A stretch of 64,000 nucleotides of DNA from Sweltsa coloradensis (GCA_024449915.1 JAMZAV010000029.1:1736001-1800000), one strand, 5' to 3'. Shown: positions 38,379 through 50,233, counted from the first letter of the stretch. Numbers and translations are program-made. The notes: a model not told the origin generated them from the letters alone.

Positions 38379-38530
38379 CGCGTCAACCGTCAGGTCATAA
38401 TGCGCCACTCCTGCCTAGGGGTATGGGGAAGAGGGGCCCATGCTGGTCAGAACAAGCCACGGGTAGGGGGAGGAAAGCGGGGTTATTACGTCGCGGTCGT
38501 CTTCGTCTTTGCCATATTTCGTATAATTTA
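38379..38530 (+). repeat. GC-richer dispersed repeat G, copy 1
   Basis: It starts GCGCGTCAACCGTCAGGTCA and continues AGAGGGGCCCATGCTGGTC, GCCACGGGTAG and CGCGGTCGTC. It is closely repeated at 47988-48135, and its first 40 bp recur at 61178-61220. Confidence 0.65.
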
Positions 38531-38572
38531 TAACGGATAATTGAGATTAGTGATAAGAAAGACGTTATATAA

Positions 38573-39705
38573 ACTAGGAAAACGCTTAAGTCCCGCCGCG
38601 TTGATGGATGAGCGTAATTGGTGCATTGAGTGAAATATAGATTTTTCACAAAAAACATACATTTTCAAACAATGCAAAGGGAAAAAAATCATATTTATCT
38701 AACAAAACAAAAATTATAAAATACGCCTTAGCAATGTTTAGATGTATTGTTTTTTAATCTTAAACACCTTTCACTTAAAAAAAAAATAAAATTGTAAAAG
38801 CCTTAGCAATATCTCAGCATCATAGCAAAATCGTAAAATTGCAATTATTAAGGGAAAAAATCGTTCGATTGCGCTTAAATTTCAGACGAATTAAATAATT
38901 TTTAAAATAAAGGTTCTGTGAGAAAATAATTACAATTGGTTCAAGCATGTCGGTGTTATAAGTCGAAAGAATGTTTTAAAAAAAAGTCATAAAAATTGCA
39001 ATTTTCATAGAAAGAATTTTTCTATTGTGCTCAAATTTCACAGGAATATATTAATTTACTAAAGTAAGGTCTGTAAAAAATCATTACAATCGGATAAAGC
39101 ATGTAGGTGTTATAAGTCGAAGAATTTTTTTAAAAATCGAAAAAAAGTAAAAGTGCGATTTTCATAAGAAATAAATTTTTGATCGATTTTTCGAATCGTG
39201 CAGTTCTAAGTTCAGAGATTTCGAAGGCCTCATAAAAATTTCAATCGCAATTGGATTATTTGTTTAGGCCGGAAACGTGTTAACAAACACACGAAAATAC
39301 AAACATAAACAAAAAGAAAAACGAAAAAAAAATCGTAAAACTACTATTTATATGAGAAATAATCTTTCGATTGCGCTCAAAAACGTGGCGGTTAGAACCG
39401 CCACCCAAAGATTTCAAAGGCCTCCAGAAAAATTTTATTGAAATTGGAGTATCGGTTTATCTGGAATCGTGTTAACAAACACACAAAAATACAACCAAAA
39501 AAAACAAGAAAAAGAAAAAAAATCGTAAAATTGCGATTTTCAAAGAGAAGTTCAGAAGAATTTCATCGCAATAGGAGTATTGGTTTAGCGAATCGTGTGG
39601 ACAAACACACAAAAATACAAAAAGAAAAAAAAAGAAAAAAAAACATTCCGGATTATTTTCTCCAGTGTAGTAGAATGGAATCTTCGCTTAGCTCGCTCAT
39701 CCAAT
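38573..39705 (-). mobile_element. Helentron/HINE-like element H3 (reverse), 1.1 kb
   Basis: Reversed, the 3' end reads AACGCGGCGGGACTTAAGCG then TTTTCCTAG and T, and the 5' end reads ATTGGATGAGCGAGC. The interior has diverged units, several with TCGTGTTAACAAACACAC-like and AAATCGTAAAA stretches. Apparent Lys-rich reading frames here are translations of these A-rich units. Confidence 0.65.
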
Positions 39706-39747
39706 AAAAAAAAAAAAATACATCGTTAATTTATAATTTTTGTAGGA

Positions 39748-39965
39748 AGGCTGCCCAGGGTGCAATTCTTGCCCCTCTCTTCAGGTGTCTAACTAGGTAT
39801 GTTGCGGATAGGACAATTGTGAAGGGATGTCCGACGCATTAACGCCTGTGGAAATTCTCGGAAAAAACCTTCAGTCAGGATATTCGGTCTCGACGGGATT
39901 TTTACCCGGGACCTCCCGAATCAGAGTCGCGCGCTGAACGCTCGAGCCAACTAACTCGGTGACTG
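39748..39965 (-). mobile_element. SINE B copy (reverse)
   Basis: The tail CTGCCCAGGGTGCAATTC is at left. The tRNA-like head, with GGTCTCGACGGGATTTTTAC (decayed B-box) and GCGCTGAACGCTCGAGCC, is at right. It lies about 40 bp beyond H3. Confidence 0.75.
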
Positions 39966-40440
39966 TAATAGGGTCGGCAACCTCGCAAATAAGAGTTGTG
40001 TATTCAAGCGTTGAGCCACGTATAAAGTGCCTACAACGCAAGTGTTAAACAAACCCACATTAAAGTTGGATGTTGCAAGTCAAACGAAGCGTCAGCTTTA
40101 GCGCCCAAGTTCGTTGAATTCAACTCATCACGAGGATCGATATGATACGCAAGCAGATAAATGTTGGGTTACGGTTTGGCTTTTTAGGATTATAACGAGA
40201 TGGGCCCACGCTTTTCGCCCCAAATACATTCGCAGCTGGTGGTACAATCTGGCGGCAGATCCCTCAACTAGGTTAGGCGCAGTTAGAGATTCACAGTTCA
40301 CAGCTACGCGAAAGCAAAATAGCAAATTGGATATGGTAGGATATAGGTGCCCGTTAGGGCGCCGCAGCCAAGCCGCGGTGCGCTACACACTCAAGCACCT
40401 TATACACCAAGCAGAGTTGGGGTGATTTCGAGGTGTTACC
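39966..40440. other. Moderate-GC unassigned segment
   Basis: It begins with another possible reversed tRNA-like sequence (about 39966-40030) and then has balanced composition. An open frame of 103 codons on + and one of 65 on - overlap. Neither shows recognisable domains or a convincing start, so I treat it as probable repeat-derived DNA. Confidence 0.35.
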
Positions 40441-41674
40441 CAGCCGTCATGTAACGTGATGTGAACTTGAAAACTATCACAATCGATGGGATTTAGGTAC
40501 CTGACAACACATGCCAAATTTTATTGGGGTACGACCATTCCTTCTTGGTGAAAAAATGGCTTGAAACATGCTCAAAATCACTTTAAGGATGTTAGCTACT
40601 CCTACTGCTACTACTGCTACTTACATCTAATACGTCGGCCCGCGATTCTGACCAGACGGGTGGGGCTACAATGTTCATATTTTACATGGACATTAAGGTT
40701 ATAGAATGATAGTCTCTTTTGAAAAAAAAAGTTGAAAAAGTTTGTTGGAAGGCTTCCAAATAAAGGTTTTAAAATAAGCCTTAAACACTTGGCATATAAT
40801 CAACAAGTAACCATAGTTACTTGACACTTGTTGACGGTATAAGCAGAGTTAGGCGGGAAAGTGCGATACGTAAACAAATGGCGGACATTTAAAATTTTTC
40901 TTCTTTGTGTGGAACGAGAAAAGGTGTCATTATACTCTCATAAAACAAATCAGAAACCGTCCCTGGCCTAGGCCCAGATGTAGAAAATTATTTATAATAC
41001 AACAGTGTAGGTCTAAAGTTCCATTAGGCTATAGGACTAGATAAATAAATACTTACACTACATGTTTGACAAGCCCTAGGCCTTTCTTAGCCAACCCTAG
41101 GCCAGCACTTCCTTGTTTTGACACACTTCCCGCACAAATAACTAGTTTTGATTACTACAAGCCTAATGCAGATAAACAATGGTATGATAGTCCTAGGCTA
41201 TTCCAAAATTTACGGCAATAATAAGCTTTTTCTTTACTTTTAATAACCTCACGCAATCTCCTGTCACTTTTAATAAAAATGTAAAACAAAAGATGGTGAA
41301 AATTTTCAATATTCTTCTGATTATCTGATGATTTACATGGCTGTGGGTCAAGGCCGTCTAGATATATCGCTTCCCTCGTGTGGGTGCAGTGAAATAGGTG
41401 TAAAATTACATTAGTTGTGCGTTTGTTGTTACATGGGAAAGTTTTAATAGGATGTGAGTTGCCTAGACTTAACCAGTCCTTATACCGTCGTTATACCATG
41501 GTTATACCACCTATACCCAGGATGTACATGAATCCGGGCCTAGATATTTTACATCCTATTGTTATTGCTAATACCATAAAAATTAAATCAACTTTGATAA
41601 AAATATTATATTTTAACAAATAATTTTGTAATGGAACTTGAAAAAGTAATAAGATCACACACATAACAAAAACT
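40441..41674. other. Gene-free stretch with a Helentron-like fragment
   Basis: 40640-40745 matches the interior of H4/H5 (GATTCTGACCAGACGGGTGG, GGACATTAAGGTTATAG). The remainder shows nothing recognisable. Confidence 0.5.
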
Positions 41675-42049
41675 TGTAGAAATACAGCCAAACCTTACAC
41701 ACTCAAAAGGAATGAGATCTAAAAAAAGGGCCAAGCTCATCTACCCTTCCACATTTGCGCATTCTTAATTCATAAACGTACAGTGTCCCATAACAGCATC
41801 CTCGAAAAGCTTGGCAAAATAGAATTTGCATGTTTACGTTTAAATTAATTACAAAAAAAGAACTTGGATAAACTACTACGTTAAATTAATAATCGCAAAT
41901 TCTATTTTGCCAAGCTTTTCGAGGATGCTGTTATGGGACACTGTACGTTTATGAATTAAGAATGCGCAAATGTGGAAGGGTAGATGAGCTTGGCCCTTTT
42001 TTTAGATCTCATTCCTTTTGAGTGTGTAAGGTTTGGCTGTATTTCTACA
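41675..42049. repeat. Apparently perfect long hairpin, 155-bp arms, 65-bp loop
   Basis: The left arm 41675-41829 (starts TGTAGAAATACAGCC, ends ATAGAATTTGC) and the right arm 41895-42049 appear to be exact reverse complements of equal length, including a run of seven A/T. The loop (41830-41894) is AT-rich. I found no related arm elsewhere in the window. It is either a very young MITE or a single-locus hairpin that could give long double-stranded RNA if transcribed. Confidence 0.85.
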
Positions 42050-42295
42050 TATAATTTACTAGTATTTGTTCTAAATCAATGACATAAATTCGAGTATTAC
42101 ACCGTTAATACCAGATTTATATGACCTAATCCTGTGTACTATCTGATGTTATATAACATATAATCTGTATTACCATTCTGTGGATGCAATGCAACCGAAT
42201 TACCAACATTGTATAGTACGACCAATATATAATATAGATAAACCTATTCCGTGATTATTGGTCTCTAAATGAAAATACAAAATTTGTTATCGACA
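42050..42295. other. Short gene-free spacer
   Basis: Nothing is recognised between the hairpin and the SINE B copy. Confidence 0.4.
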
Positions 42296-42640
42296 TTGTT
42301 GACTCGAGCGTTAAGCGCGACTCTTATTCGGGAGATCCCGGGTTCAAATCCCGTCGAGACCGGAAATCCTGACTAAGTTTTTCCGAGTTTTTTTTTTAGT
42401 AATTGCGAATGCAAAAAAAAGTCCTTTTATAGAGACCTGGGGCATCCATTTATAACTGTCCAAACTTCAATATACCAATACTCCTATTGCGATGAAATTC
42501 TCTGAACTTCTCTTGAAAATCGCAATTTTACGATTTTTTTTCGTTTTTCTTGTTTTTTCTGGTTGTATTTTTGTGTAGTTTGTTAACACGATTAAAGTAA
42601 GAAACATGAAGAGGGGCATGTATTGCACCCTGGGCAATTT
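42296..42640 (+). mobile_element. SINE B copy interrupted by a Helentron-like fragment
   Basis: The tRNA-like head (CTCGAGCGTTAAGCGCGACT, GGTTCAAATCCCGTC) and body run to about 42475. A fragment like the H3 interior (TTGCGATGAAATTCTC, AAAATCGCAATTTTACG) occupies about 42475-42595. The SINE tail (GAGGGGCATGTATTGCACCC, TGGGCA) follows, so the fragment inserted later or was captured. Confidence 0.65.
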
Positions 42641-42978
42641 CACGTTTTTTTTATACCAACTGGTTTATTTTGTAATAATGTGAAAACTTTTGCACCAGTC
42701 AAGTCTCAATAATCAATGAGGTACAAGTATAGTCCACACCGACAAGAAATTAATTTCAGTAGTGGACTTTAATTAAACTCGCGCCGTTCCTACACTGTTG
42801 ACGCTGGAACATGGCCGAGTTAATATCCATCTAGTGATTAGTGTTTGAAAACGTGGACTAGCCACGAATCAGCGGACGTCATTTGTGTCATATAGATATG
42901 GAGGAATCATAAAACGACACAACCATAATAATAGTACAATTAAAAACAAAAATAACTATAATTATTATACAAATTATG

Positions 42979-43295
42979 AATAAATGAATGAACGAATGAA
43001 CGAATGAACCAATGGACAATTAACTATGAACGAATGAACTGAATTAACAAACGAAGAACGACAAACGAACGACAACGAATCGACGACGGAACGACGATGA
43101 CTGACAAAAAAGACGAACGAAAAACGACACAAACACGACAAACAACAAAACAAAAGACAAAAAACAAACAAACGAACGACATAAACGAACGAACGAACGA
43201 AACGAACGAAAACGAACGAACGAAAACGAACGAAGAAAACGAACACGAACGAATACAAGACGAACGAACGAAACGAACGAACGAACGAATGACTT
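42979..43295. repeat. AACG/GAACGAA low-complexity block
   Basis: About 300 bp is dominated by interrupted tetranucleotide units of the AACG type. Long open frames on both strands here (Arg/Phe/Ser- or Thr/Asn/Glu-rich) are by-products of the repeat. Confidence 0.85.
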
Positions 43296-44696
43296 CAACT
43301 ACCATCAGTGTGTTCTTTAGTTTCATCACCGTTCCTATCGCATTAACACTCGTAGTTCACACCATGATGTTTACTTTCACAAATAAATTACCCGCAAGGA
43401 CTTTCCAAACTCTTGGAGTAGCGAGTCTAAACTTGAAACTTTTCTTTCGCCTCTGATTAAATCGCGCCGCCTGAAACCTAGGCGAGAGTTGATGCATAAA
43501 CATGAGCCACTAACCCACCACTAACTCCAGAAAATTCCAGGCTTACTTTATTGCCGAATCCGATAAGCCTAGAGAATTCACAGTGCGCCATTTAATTTGA
43601 GGCTTTTCGTTTGACTTTTGAGCTCAATCATCGATTGCTCGATTAGGGATTTCGCATTTTTGTGACTAGCAGTTTTTAATCAACTATTCTAGCTAAAGAA
43701 GGCACTTCGTTAGCCCTAACTTGCACTCGTTATTTGTATTAAAACATACTCTCGCCAAAAATATCGGACATGAACGTTTATAGATAGTGCGTTGTACTAT
43801 ACACATTGTTGTTTATCAAGGCTATATCTATGCTTGTATGCTATTTAAAAGTTGATTTTTGTTTACTAAAAAATACACCAAACATAAGAAAAGTATTGTC
43901 AAAACTGCCATTTATAAAAATCTGCATAAAAATGCATTTAAAAGTAGGTATGAAAATTGAACAGCTTACTAGCCTATATATTTTGCTTACTTAGTTAGTT
44001 CTATTAGTTGCGCAATAAGACTCTGTGAGCAATGTTTTGAGACCAATCCTGGCAGCGAAGTGCCCTCTTAATGCTTTTAATTTATTTAGGATATCTGAAC
44101 GAGCTTCGGTATTTTTTTTTACAATGTTGAACGTTCATTAAAAATCGTTCATTGCCAAATACTGTGATTTCCTCATTATATTATATTTTCTGAGCACAGT
44201 TTGACGTCTAATTTTCACCTAAATTCTTTGGAACTTATGAGTTTTTTTTTTTAAGAAAATATGTAAATTATTGTGCATATTTTCTATACCAAACCAAATT
44301 TTGACATTTCAAATTAACATCTGCTTTATATGCATACTACAAATCGTGTTCTTTATGGTACATTTACGGTCAGTTTTTTATTTACGGTCAGTTGGTTTAG
44401 AAAACTGAGTAATATTATAGAAATGCACTCTGCCTAATGCAAGCGCATTTCTCTTCGAATCTTGTTTCTTAATTAAGATTTATTTTTCTCAATTCTAATC
44501 CATTTAATATAGTTCATTCATGTTTTATTAATTTCATTTCACATTTTGATTACACATTTTAATTAATGTCACCATAAAAATTGTATTTTTTGTATAATAT
44601 TGTTGTCAACGTTAATTATTATTTGAAATGCTACACTAAAATTATCGTGAGTGCACTTATTAACATAGTTTAAATAACTTAATAAATAATTTGGAT
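43296..44696. other. Gene-free stretch
   Basis: A somewhat GC-richer part (about 43300-43650) and an AT-rich part. I recognise no exon and no complete repeat. Confidence 0.45.
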
Positions 44697-45098
44697 TTAG
44701 AGTCTACCCACTCAGTTATCTAACTGATTTTCAGTGGGGGACAGTAAATCAAAGCGACCAAGCCAACCCTGTAGGCCCGACGCAATCGACGAGTGAGCGA
44801 TAACCAACCAAAGATCGATATTTTTAATAGGAAATATAGCAATCAGTGGTATAGACAGTGCGAACACCCACGGATCCATGCCAGAATCAACAAGGCCGAT
44901 TCAGAACAACTTTGAATTTATTATGTGCTTCGTTGTTAGGACGGCTCCAAAGTCACCGTTTACAAACTTCTAAGACAAGAACTGATGGACTTAAGTCCAA
45001 ATCGGAAGTTAAAAAACTTCTGGCTTTGGCGGGAATCGAACCCTGGACCTTCTGCATTGGAAGCATATACGCTAAACACAAGATCAACAAGAGCCACA
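44697..45098 (-). mobile_element. SINE A full-length copy (reverse)
   Basis: At left is the tail (AGTCTACCCACTCAGTTATC). The body contains CAATCGACGAGTGAGCGATA and CAACAAGGCCGATTCAG. At right is the reversed tRNA-like head (GGGAATCGAACCCTGGACC, TGCATTGGAAGCA). It lacks R1 flanks, so SINE A moves independently of R1. Confidence 0.85.
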
Positions 45099-46340
45099 TT
45101 CATTTTTAGTTTAATTTATAGTCCTTCGTTGTAAATAAATGTTTATAACTGCATATGAGAGACTTATGAATTAATTAAAATAAAGATTTTTTGGAATGGG
45201 CAATAAAAAATATAAAACGTTAAAAATATATTTACAATAATTATTGGCGTTTGTTTAATTATTATTTATTTATTTACTCACTATCAGGCTAAGAATGGAG
45301 GTTGGCAGAAAAGCACAAGATTCATTAAAAATGATATAATGGAAACCACTTTGCCCCCGCACATTAAGACAGTTTCTGATTGTTGTGTCACGATATTGAG
45401 TTCCGGGTTCACGACCTATAATATTATCACGATTCTCTCAACTACCCCCGGCCAGTCACAGCTACACAGACTGAGATAACCCCACGACACGAAGCCAATT
45501 TACTAAGTGAGTGTTTCCATTCGACTCTCGTGATACTTAACAGCGCTCCGTTTGCATTCACGTTGAGAGCTCCCTTTTGAGTGAACCAACTTGACTATAG
45601 CCAAGCAAACAATTCACAGTTAAATGTATAATGTTTGTTTGTAAGTTTTTATTGATTATCTACCCAATCAGTTAGTTTTATGATATCTACTGAATAATGA
45701 GGGAGCAATCATAGATGCTTACCTTTTAAGTCCGTCAGTGTGTTACGTCTTACGATAAATAAAAACGAACATGACATAAAAAAATGATTAAAATACGTTT
45801 ATGATGTCTTTGGACTCAAATAACTTGGATGAAGTAGAATGTTTTGGTGACAATGTTAATTTAAAGGGTAGGCTATCCCACCAGAAAGTTTAAATACACT
45901 CTCGGCACCTCCACAATTACTGGAGGGTTAAACAAGCGAGAAACATAACAAAAAGATCTGCGCCCTATTTTGAGTACAACCTTGCTTGGCCATGCTTGAA
46001 TTAATTACAGTGTGAATAGATAAAGTAATTCTTTTCCAGCTTTTTTTAATGGCTTTTTCGTTTGACAAGTGAGATTTAATTTATTTCGAAAGTCACACTC
46101 CATATTTACAATTTGAGATATCTCGGAATCCTTGATCAAAAACATAATATGTTTAACATTACTTCTATAGGACACCTAGATGTAGAGGACGATAAGGGAG
46201 ACTATCCTATACCGAACCACGTCTATTCACGATATGTTGTATATTGATTAAAATGGGATAACATTCAATTATGTGATTCTAGATATTCTGTATTCAAAAC
46301 ATAAGTTATCAAAAATCTAACTAGACACGTGTGTTCACAG
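45099..46340. other. Gene-free stretch before the second dpr exon
   Basis: It contains a reversed GGTGCCG-type tag near 45902. The last bases form a weak pyrimidine tract and a TTCACAG acceptor for the exon at 46341. Confidence 0.45.
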
Positions 46341-46442
46341 GTGTCCTGGATACGGAGAAAGGATTACCACCTGCTAACTGTCGGCCTGGCCACCTACAGC
46401 TCCGAGGACAGGTACTTCACAGCGCACGTCAATAACCCACAG
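46341..46442 (+). CDS. dpr-like gene, internal exon (middle of Ig1)
   Basis: This 102-bp exon has the acceptor TTCACAG (AG 46339-46340) and donor GTAAGA from 46443, phase 0 at both ends. It encodes 34 residues beginning VSWIRRKDYHLLTVG and ending with HVNNPQ. VSWIRR is the C-strand tryptophan motif of Dpr Ig1, and LLTVGLATYSSEDRY continues through strands C' to D. It joins in frame to the exon at 9548-9804, giving an uninterrupted Ig sequence. In known Dprs the next residues are a (D/N)W-x-L-x-I segment and the Y-x-C second cysteine. I found no such exon downstream, so it lies beyond the window or was missed. The Dpr call is very secure and the exact paralogue is open. Confidence 0.92.
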
Positions 46443-47570
46443 GTAAGACTGAACAGAAGCTCTCTCTCCTCAATGTTTATCTGTAGTCTTAAGTATTACT
46501 TACGTACGTCTTAGTACGTCGTAATGTGGTTCTTTGAGTTCGACCACTGCAGGAAGCCAAGGCCTCATATCCCGGTTCAGGAACAAGTTTGACAGCTATA
46601 AAATAGGCTTTCTGACGTATTTGAAAAAGTGGTTCTGAATTTGTTAAGAACAAACAGCTTTAAGTAGTTTCAATAAACTTTTTCACTGTTCTAGTGTAAA
46701 CAATAAGTTTTTTTATAGTGTAATATTTCGGAAAAGCTTCGGCTGGAAGATATAGTAAGTAATATTACAAAAAGTAGCAAAACATCCACCACATGACTTT
46801 TATAAAAAAAAATGCGAAAAGTTTGCATTGTTTTAATTAATGGTGGTAAGGACGATGAAATTTTCCGAAATGTTGCGGTAATAGGATCTATTTTTCCACA
46901 CGCGATCATTTAAAGTATAAAAAAATGCCGGTTCTTTAGAGTTTAATTTTGAAAAAACAAAAAACTTACAGTGCAAGCTTAAATTTGCTTTGTGATAAAA
47001 AACGACTTCAGCTTTGTCAGACTGTTAAAGATGGCTATTCTCAGTTTCACCAACCCTCACGAACATATCCAGAACCTACCTGATGGCCTTAGATTGACGC
47101 TGGGAGAAAGTGCGTGCACAGACGCATGAAGATATATTTTAAACCATGATGAACCGGTTCAAAGAGCAGTGAGAGTCGCATAAGATTCGGTTCAGACCTC
47201 TTTTAAAGTTACCCGACATTATTCTAATATCAAAGTTATAAGATTACATGCCCCTTGAACTATACACAATTGCACAATGTATTTACGTAATTTAAATTCA
47301 TTATCATTCATATTATCGAGCACTCATTACCTCAGTAGTCATAATTACACATAATTGTCTAACTGCTCAAATATAATAACCTATGTTTTAATTTTCTGAA
47401 TGATCCATCTCTTCCAAACAAATGTTTACTTCTCATTGATGAAAATTTCTCGAAATTTTAGAAATACAACGTTAATAAAGTTGCGAATTACTTCTGACTA
47501 TAGTTTCACACTCCTTTCATCCTAGGCTCGGATAACACGTACTGTGTACCTAGCGCCACGTGTGTTGGTG
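46443..47570. other. Gene-free stretch after the dpr exon
   Basis: I see no exon encoding the expected W-x-L and Y-x-C part of Ig1, and no complete repeat. Confidence 0.45.
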
Positions 47571-47611
47571 GTGGGGGGAGGGGGGGGGGGGGGGGGGGGG
47601 GGGTGGGGGGG
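47571..47611 (+). repeat. G homopolymer block
   Basis: A run of about 24 G (47580-47603) is followed by T and seven G. It has G-quadruplex potential. The length is likely unreliable in any assembly. Confidence 0.85.
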
Positions 47612-47987
47612 AATAACGGCCCGGTTGGCGCCTCGATCGCATCCACAGAGACAAGCCCTTAATCGCCTTAGTCCGGCTTTACCGACCACCACGTTATGAA
47701 ACCCGCGAAAAGCGGTCTGTCCAGGGGTGTCCACTTGTATTTCATTTAGATGTCGATGTATCGGCTTCTGGCTAGTACTGTCGAGCCCTGTTGAAGGAGT
47801 CTGCCCTAAAGTTGAAGCTTGTTAAGTAGATAAGTCAGTGCGCATGTCTCTGACGTTCTGTAGGTAGGTATTGGGAACTTGGTAAGGCTAAATTGAAGAC
47901 TTAGCTAGGATTGACAACCTTTCGCACTTTGTAAAAATCACATATTTCTAACAGACAATAGAATAAGGTTTGGTTTATTTGGATTAA

Positions 47988-48350
47988 GGACGCGTCAACC
48001 GTTAGGTCATAATGCACCACTCTAACCTAGGGGGGGGGGGTGAGGAGGAGGGGCCCATGCTGGTCAGAACCAGCCACGGGTAAGGGGAGGAAAGAGGGTT
48101 CTCACGCCGCGGTCGTCATCGTCTTTGTCATCGTTCGTGGTGTAATTGTCGTCATAGTCGTCGAGGGGTCGTCAAGGGAAAGGGGGTAAGGTCCCCGACG
48201 ACGATTGCCAGTGCTCGCCTCTAGCTTCTGGGAGTAGTATACTCCGCTTTTACTAGCTGATGTTTGCGAGGTGGACTTTTTCTCTTGAATCGCCTTTTAC
48301 GATTAGCAGAGCCATGCTCTGGGCCAATTCTACCCCGGGCCCAGACGGGG
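47988..48350 (+). repeat. GC-richer dispersed repeat G, copy 2
   Basis: GACGCGTCAACCGTTAGGTC, AGGAGGGGCCCATGCTGGTC and GCCACGGGTAAGG match 38379-38530. The GC-rich part continues with GTCGTCATCG-type repeats to about 48350. Confidence 0.6.
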
Positions 48351-48403
48351 TAAGGAGTCACTTCAAATTAAAGACAAACTTAGAATTGATATAGATAATA
48401 TAT

Positions 48404-48690
48404 ATATTGATTCATAGCAGTTGTCGAAAAAGTTTGCCCCGCTATGCTATGAATCAATAACTATGATCCTTAAAGCGGGCTTATGCTTTAAAAAAACTAT
48501 GATATGAATATTAGGTAGGTATATATATATATATTAGTTTTTTAAAGCATAAGCCCGCTTTAAGGACATAGTTATTGATGCATAGCAGTTGTCGAAAAAT
48601 TTTGACCCGACTGTGGTTCTGGGTTCCAACCCAAGTCGGGGCAAACTTTTTCGATAACTGCTATGAATCAATACATATATATAGAATATA
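48404..48690. mobile_element. SINE D foldback pair
   Basis: TATTGATTCATAGCAGTTG and GCGGGCTTATGCTTTAAAAA appear in both orientations around an AT centre near 48520. A decayed tRNA-like part (GTTCTGGGTTCCAACCC) is on the right. The same family sits at the centre of the giant palindrome (58505-58875). Confidence 0.65.
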
Positions 48691-49220
48691 TATTTATACC
48701 TTATTAATGCACTTTATTTTCTATGTCGGATTATCTTTCTATATTCTTCCTATAATTTAACTGTAAATTATCATTGTCCATCGTTTTAAATCAGTTTTTA
48801 CAACTGATACGACGTAAATAAATTATTTTAACAAAAAAAATCATTGAAAATTTGTGTAATTATGCTAGCTTTTATTACAGTTAAATTAGAAAATTAATAT
48901 TGATTCAATAATTATTTTACTGCGATGCTCGAACACTTGTGTAATATTATTCATCATACACCTTTTTAGATTAGGGTTATTATGAGTGTAATGATAGCAT
49001 TACGGTTCATCAACAAGAAAAGCACAATATTAAATAAAAACGAGTCTTTGGCATACTAAACTGCATGAAATTGCAAATTTTAATTTTAAATTGAATTTGT
49101 TTTAATAAAACTTTGTTATTTACCACAGATAAATGCAGCGAAGCGTTATAAATATCTCATTAAATTGTATCAAATTGAAATATGATTAAAACAGCTCAAA
49201 ATACTCAAAGCATAGCTAAT

Positions 49221-49385
49221 ACCACTGATACCATACCACTGATTGCTATATTTCCTATTAAAATATCGATTTGGTTGTTTTCGCCACCGTCGATTGCGTC
49301 GGGCGTGCAGGGTTGGCTTGGTCCTTTGATTAAAGTCCCACTGAAATCAGTTCTATAACTGAGTGGTGACTCAAATAAAATTATA
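49221..49385 (+). mobile_element. SINE A 3' fragment with many small deletions
   Basis: It starts near ATACCACTGATTGCTATAT and ends CAGTTCTATAACTGAG. Single-base losses throughout mark it as an old copy. Confidence 0.65.
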
Positions 49386-49472
49386 TTATATGTAATTCAA
49401 TAAATAGTTTTTCATTAAAATTGAATAAATTGTATCTTCGTTCAAATGTTTGAATGAGGCCAGTTCAGATTT

Positions 49473-50233
49473 TTGGATGAGCGAAGCGAAGACTTCAATT
49501 TCACTGACCCCCCAAAAATTTAGCTCGGTTGTTTTTTTGTGTTTGTTTGTTTGTTTGTTTTTTTTTTTTTTTCTGTTTGTTCGCACGATTCCGGGCAAAC
49601 GGCATATGCGATCTTGATGAAAATTGAAGGGGACCTTCGAAATCTCTGAACTTAGACGTGCCACTTTTTTGGGTACAATCGAAGAAATATTTCTCATGAA
49701 TATCGCACTTTCACGATTTTTTCGATTTTTAGTGCGATATTTTCGTGACATTTGGGCCGATTCTGACCAAACGGGTGGGGCTACAAAGTTCATATTTTAC
49801 ATGGATATTAAGGTTATGGTGATTTAGTACCTCTGTGAAAAAAAAGTTGAAAAAGTTAACCAGAATCCATAGAATTAAACGTACTTTTACGATTTGTTTC
49901 GATTTTTAGTGCGATATTTTCGTGACATTTGGGCCGATTCTGACCAAACGGGTGGGGCTACAACGTTCATATTTCACATGGACACTAAGGTTATGGTGAT
50001 GTAGTACCTTTTGAAAGAAAAATTTAGCCAGAATCCATAGAAATAAAGCTTTTAATATAAGTTTTTTACGGTAAATAATACCAATTGACAAGAAACAATA
50101 GAAACTTGACAACAATCACCTACAATGCTTAGGCAAAAAAACAAAGCACTTGCAAAAGTAAAGATATCCTAAGCAAACTAAAAACTTTAAAAAGCTCATC
50201 CATCAACGCGGCGGGACTTTAGCGTTTTCCTAG
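49473..50233 (+). mobile_element. Helentron/HINE-like element H4
   Basis: It starts TTGGATGAGCGAAGCGAAG. It contains two diverged interior units (TTTTTCGATTTTTAGTGCG, then GGCCGATTCTGACC) and ends CATCAACGCGGCGGGAC, then TTTAGCG, TTTTCCTAG and T. There is no coding capacity. Confidence 0.68.

Larger units (their letters stand above)
9805..46340 (+). other. dpr-like intron of about 36.5 kb
   Basis: The interval between the two phase-compatible dpr exons begins GTAAGT and ends TTCACAG. It contains an F-box/LRR gene on the opposite strand, a pseudogene, R1 copy 2, three Helentron-like elements, a perfect 155-bp hairpin and many SINEs. An unseen small exon inside it cannot be excluded, but the Ig fold is continuous without one. 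Confidence 0.75.

Noticed and set aside
39438..39707. Lys-rich 89-codon frame
   Set aside because: It lies wholly inside Helentron-like element H3 and repeats with its A-rich units.
42974..43456. Several 84-119 codon frames, Arg/Phe/Ser-rich or Thr/Asn/Glu-rich
   Set aside because: Low-complexity AACG-type repeat that happens to lack stops; no splice or start support.
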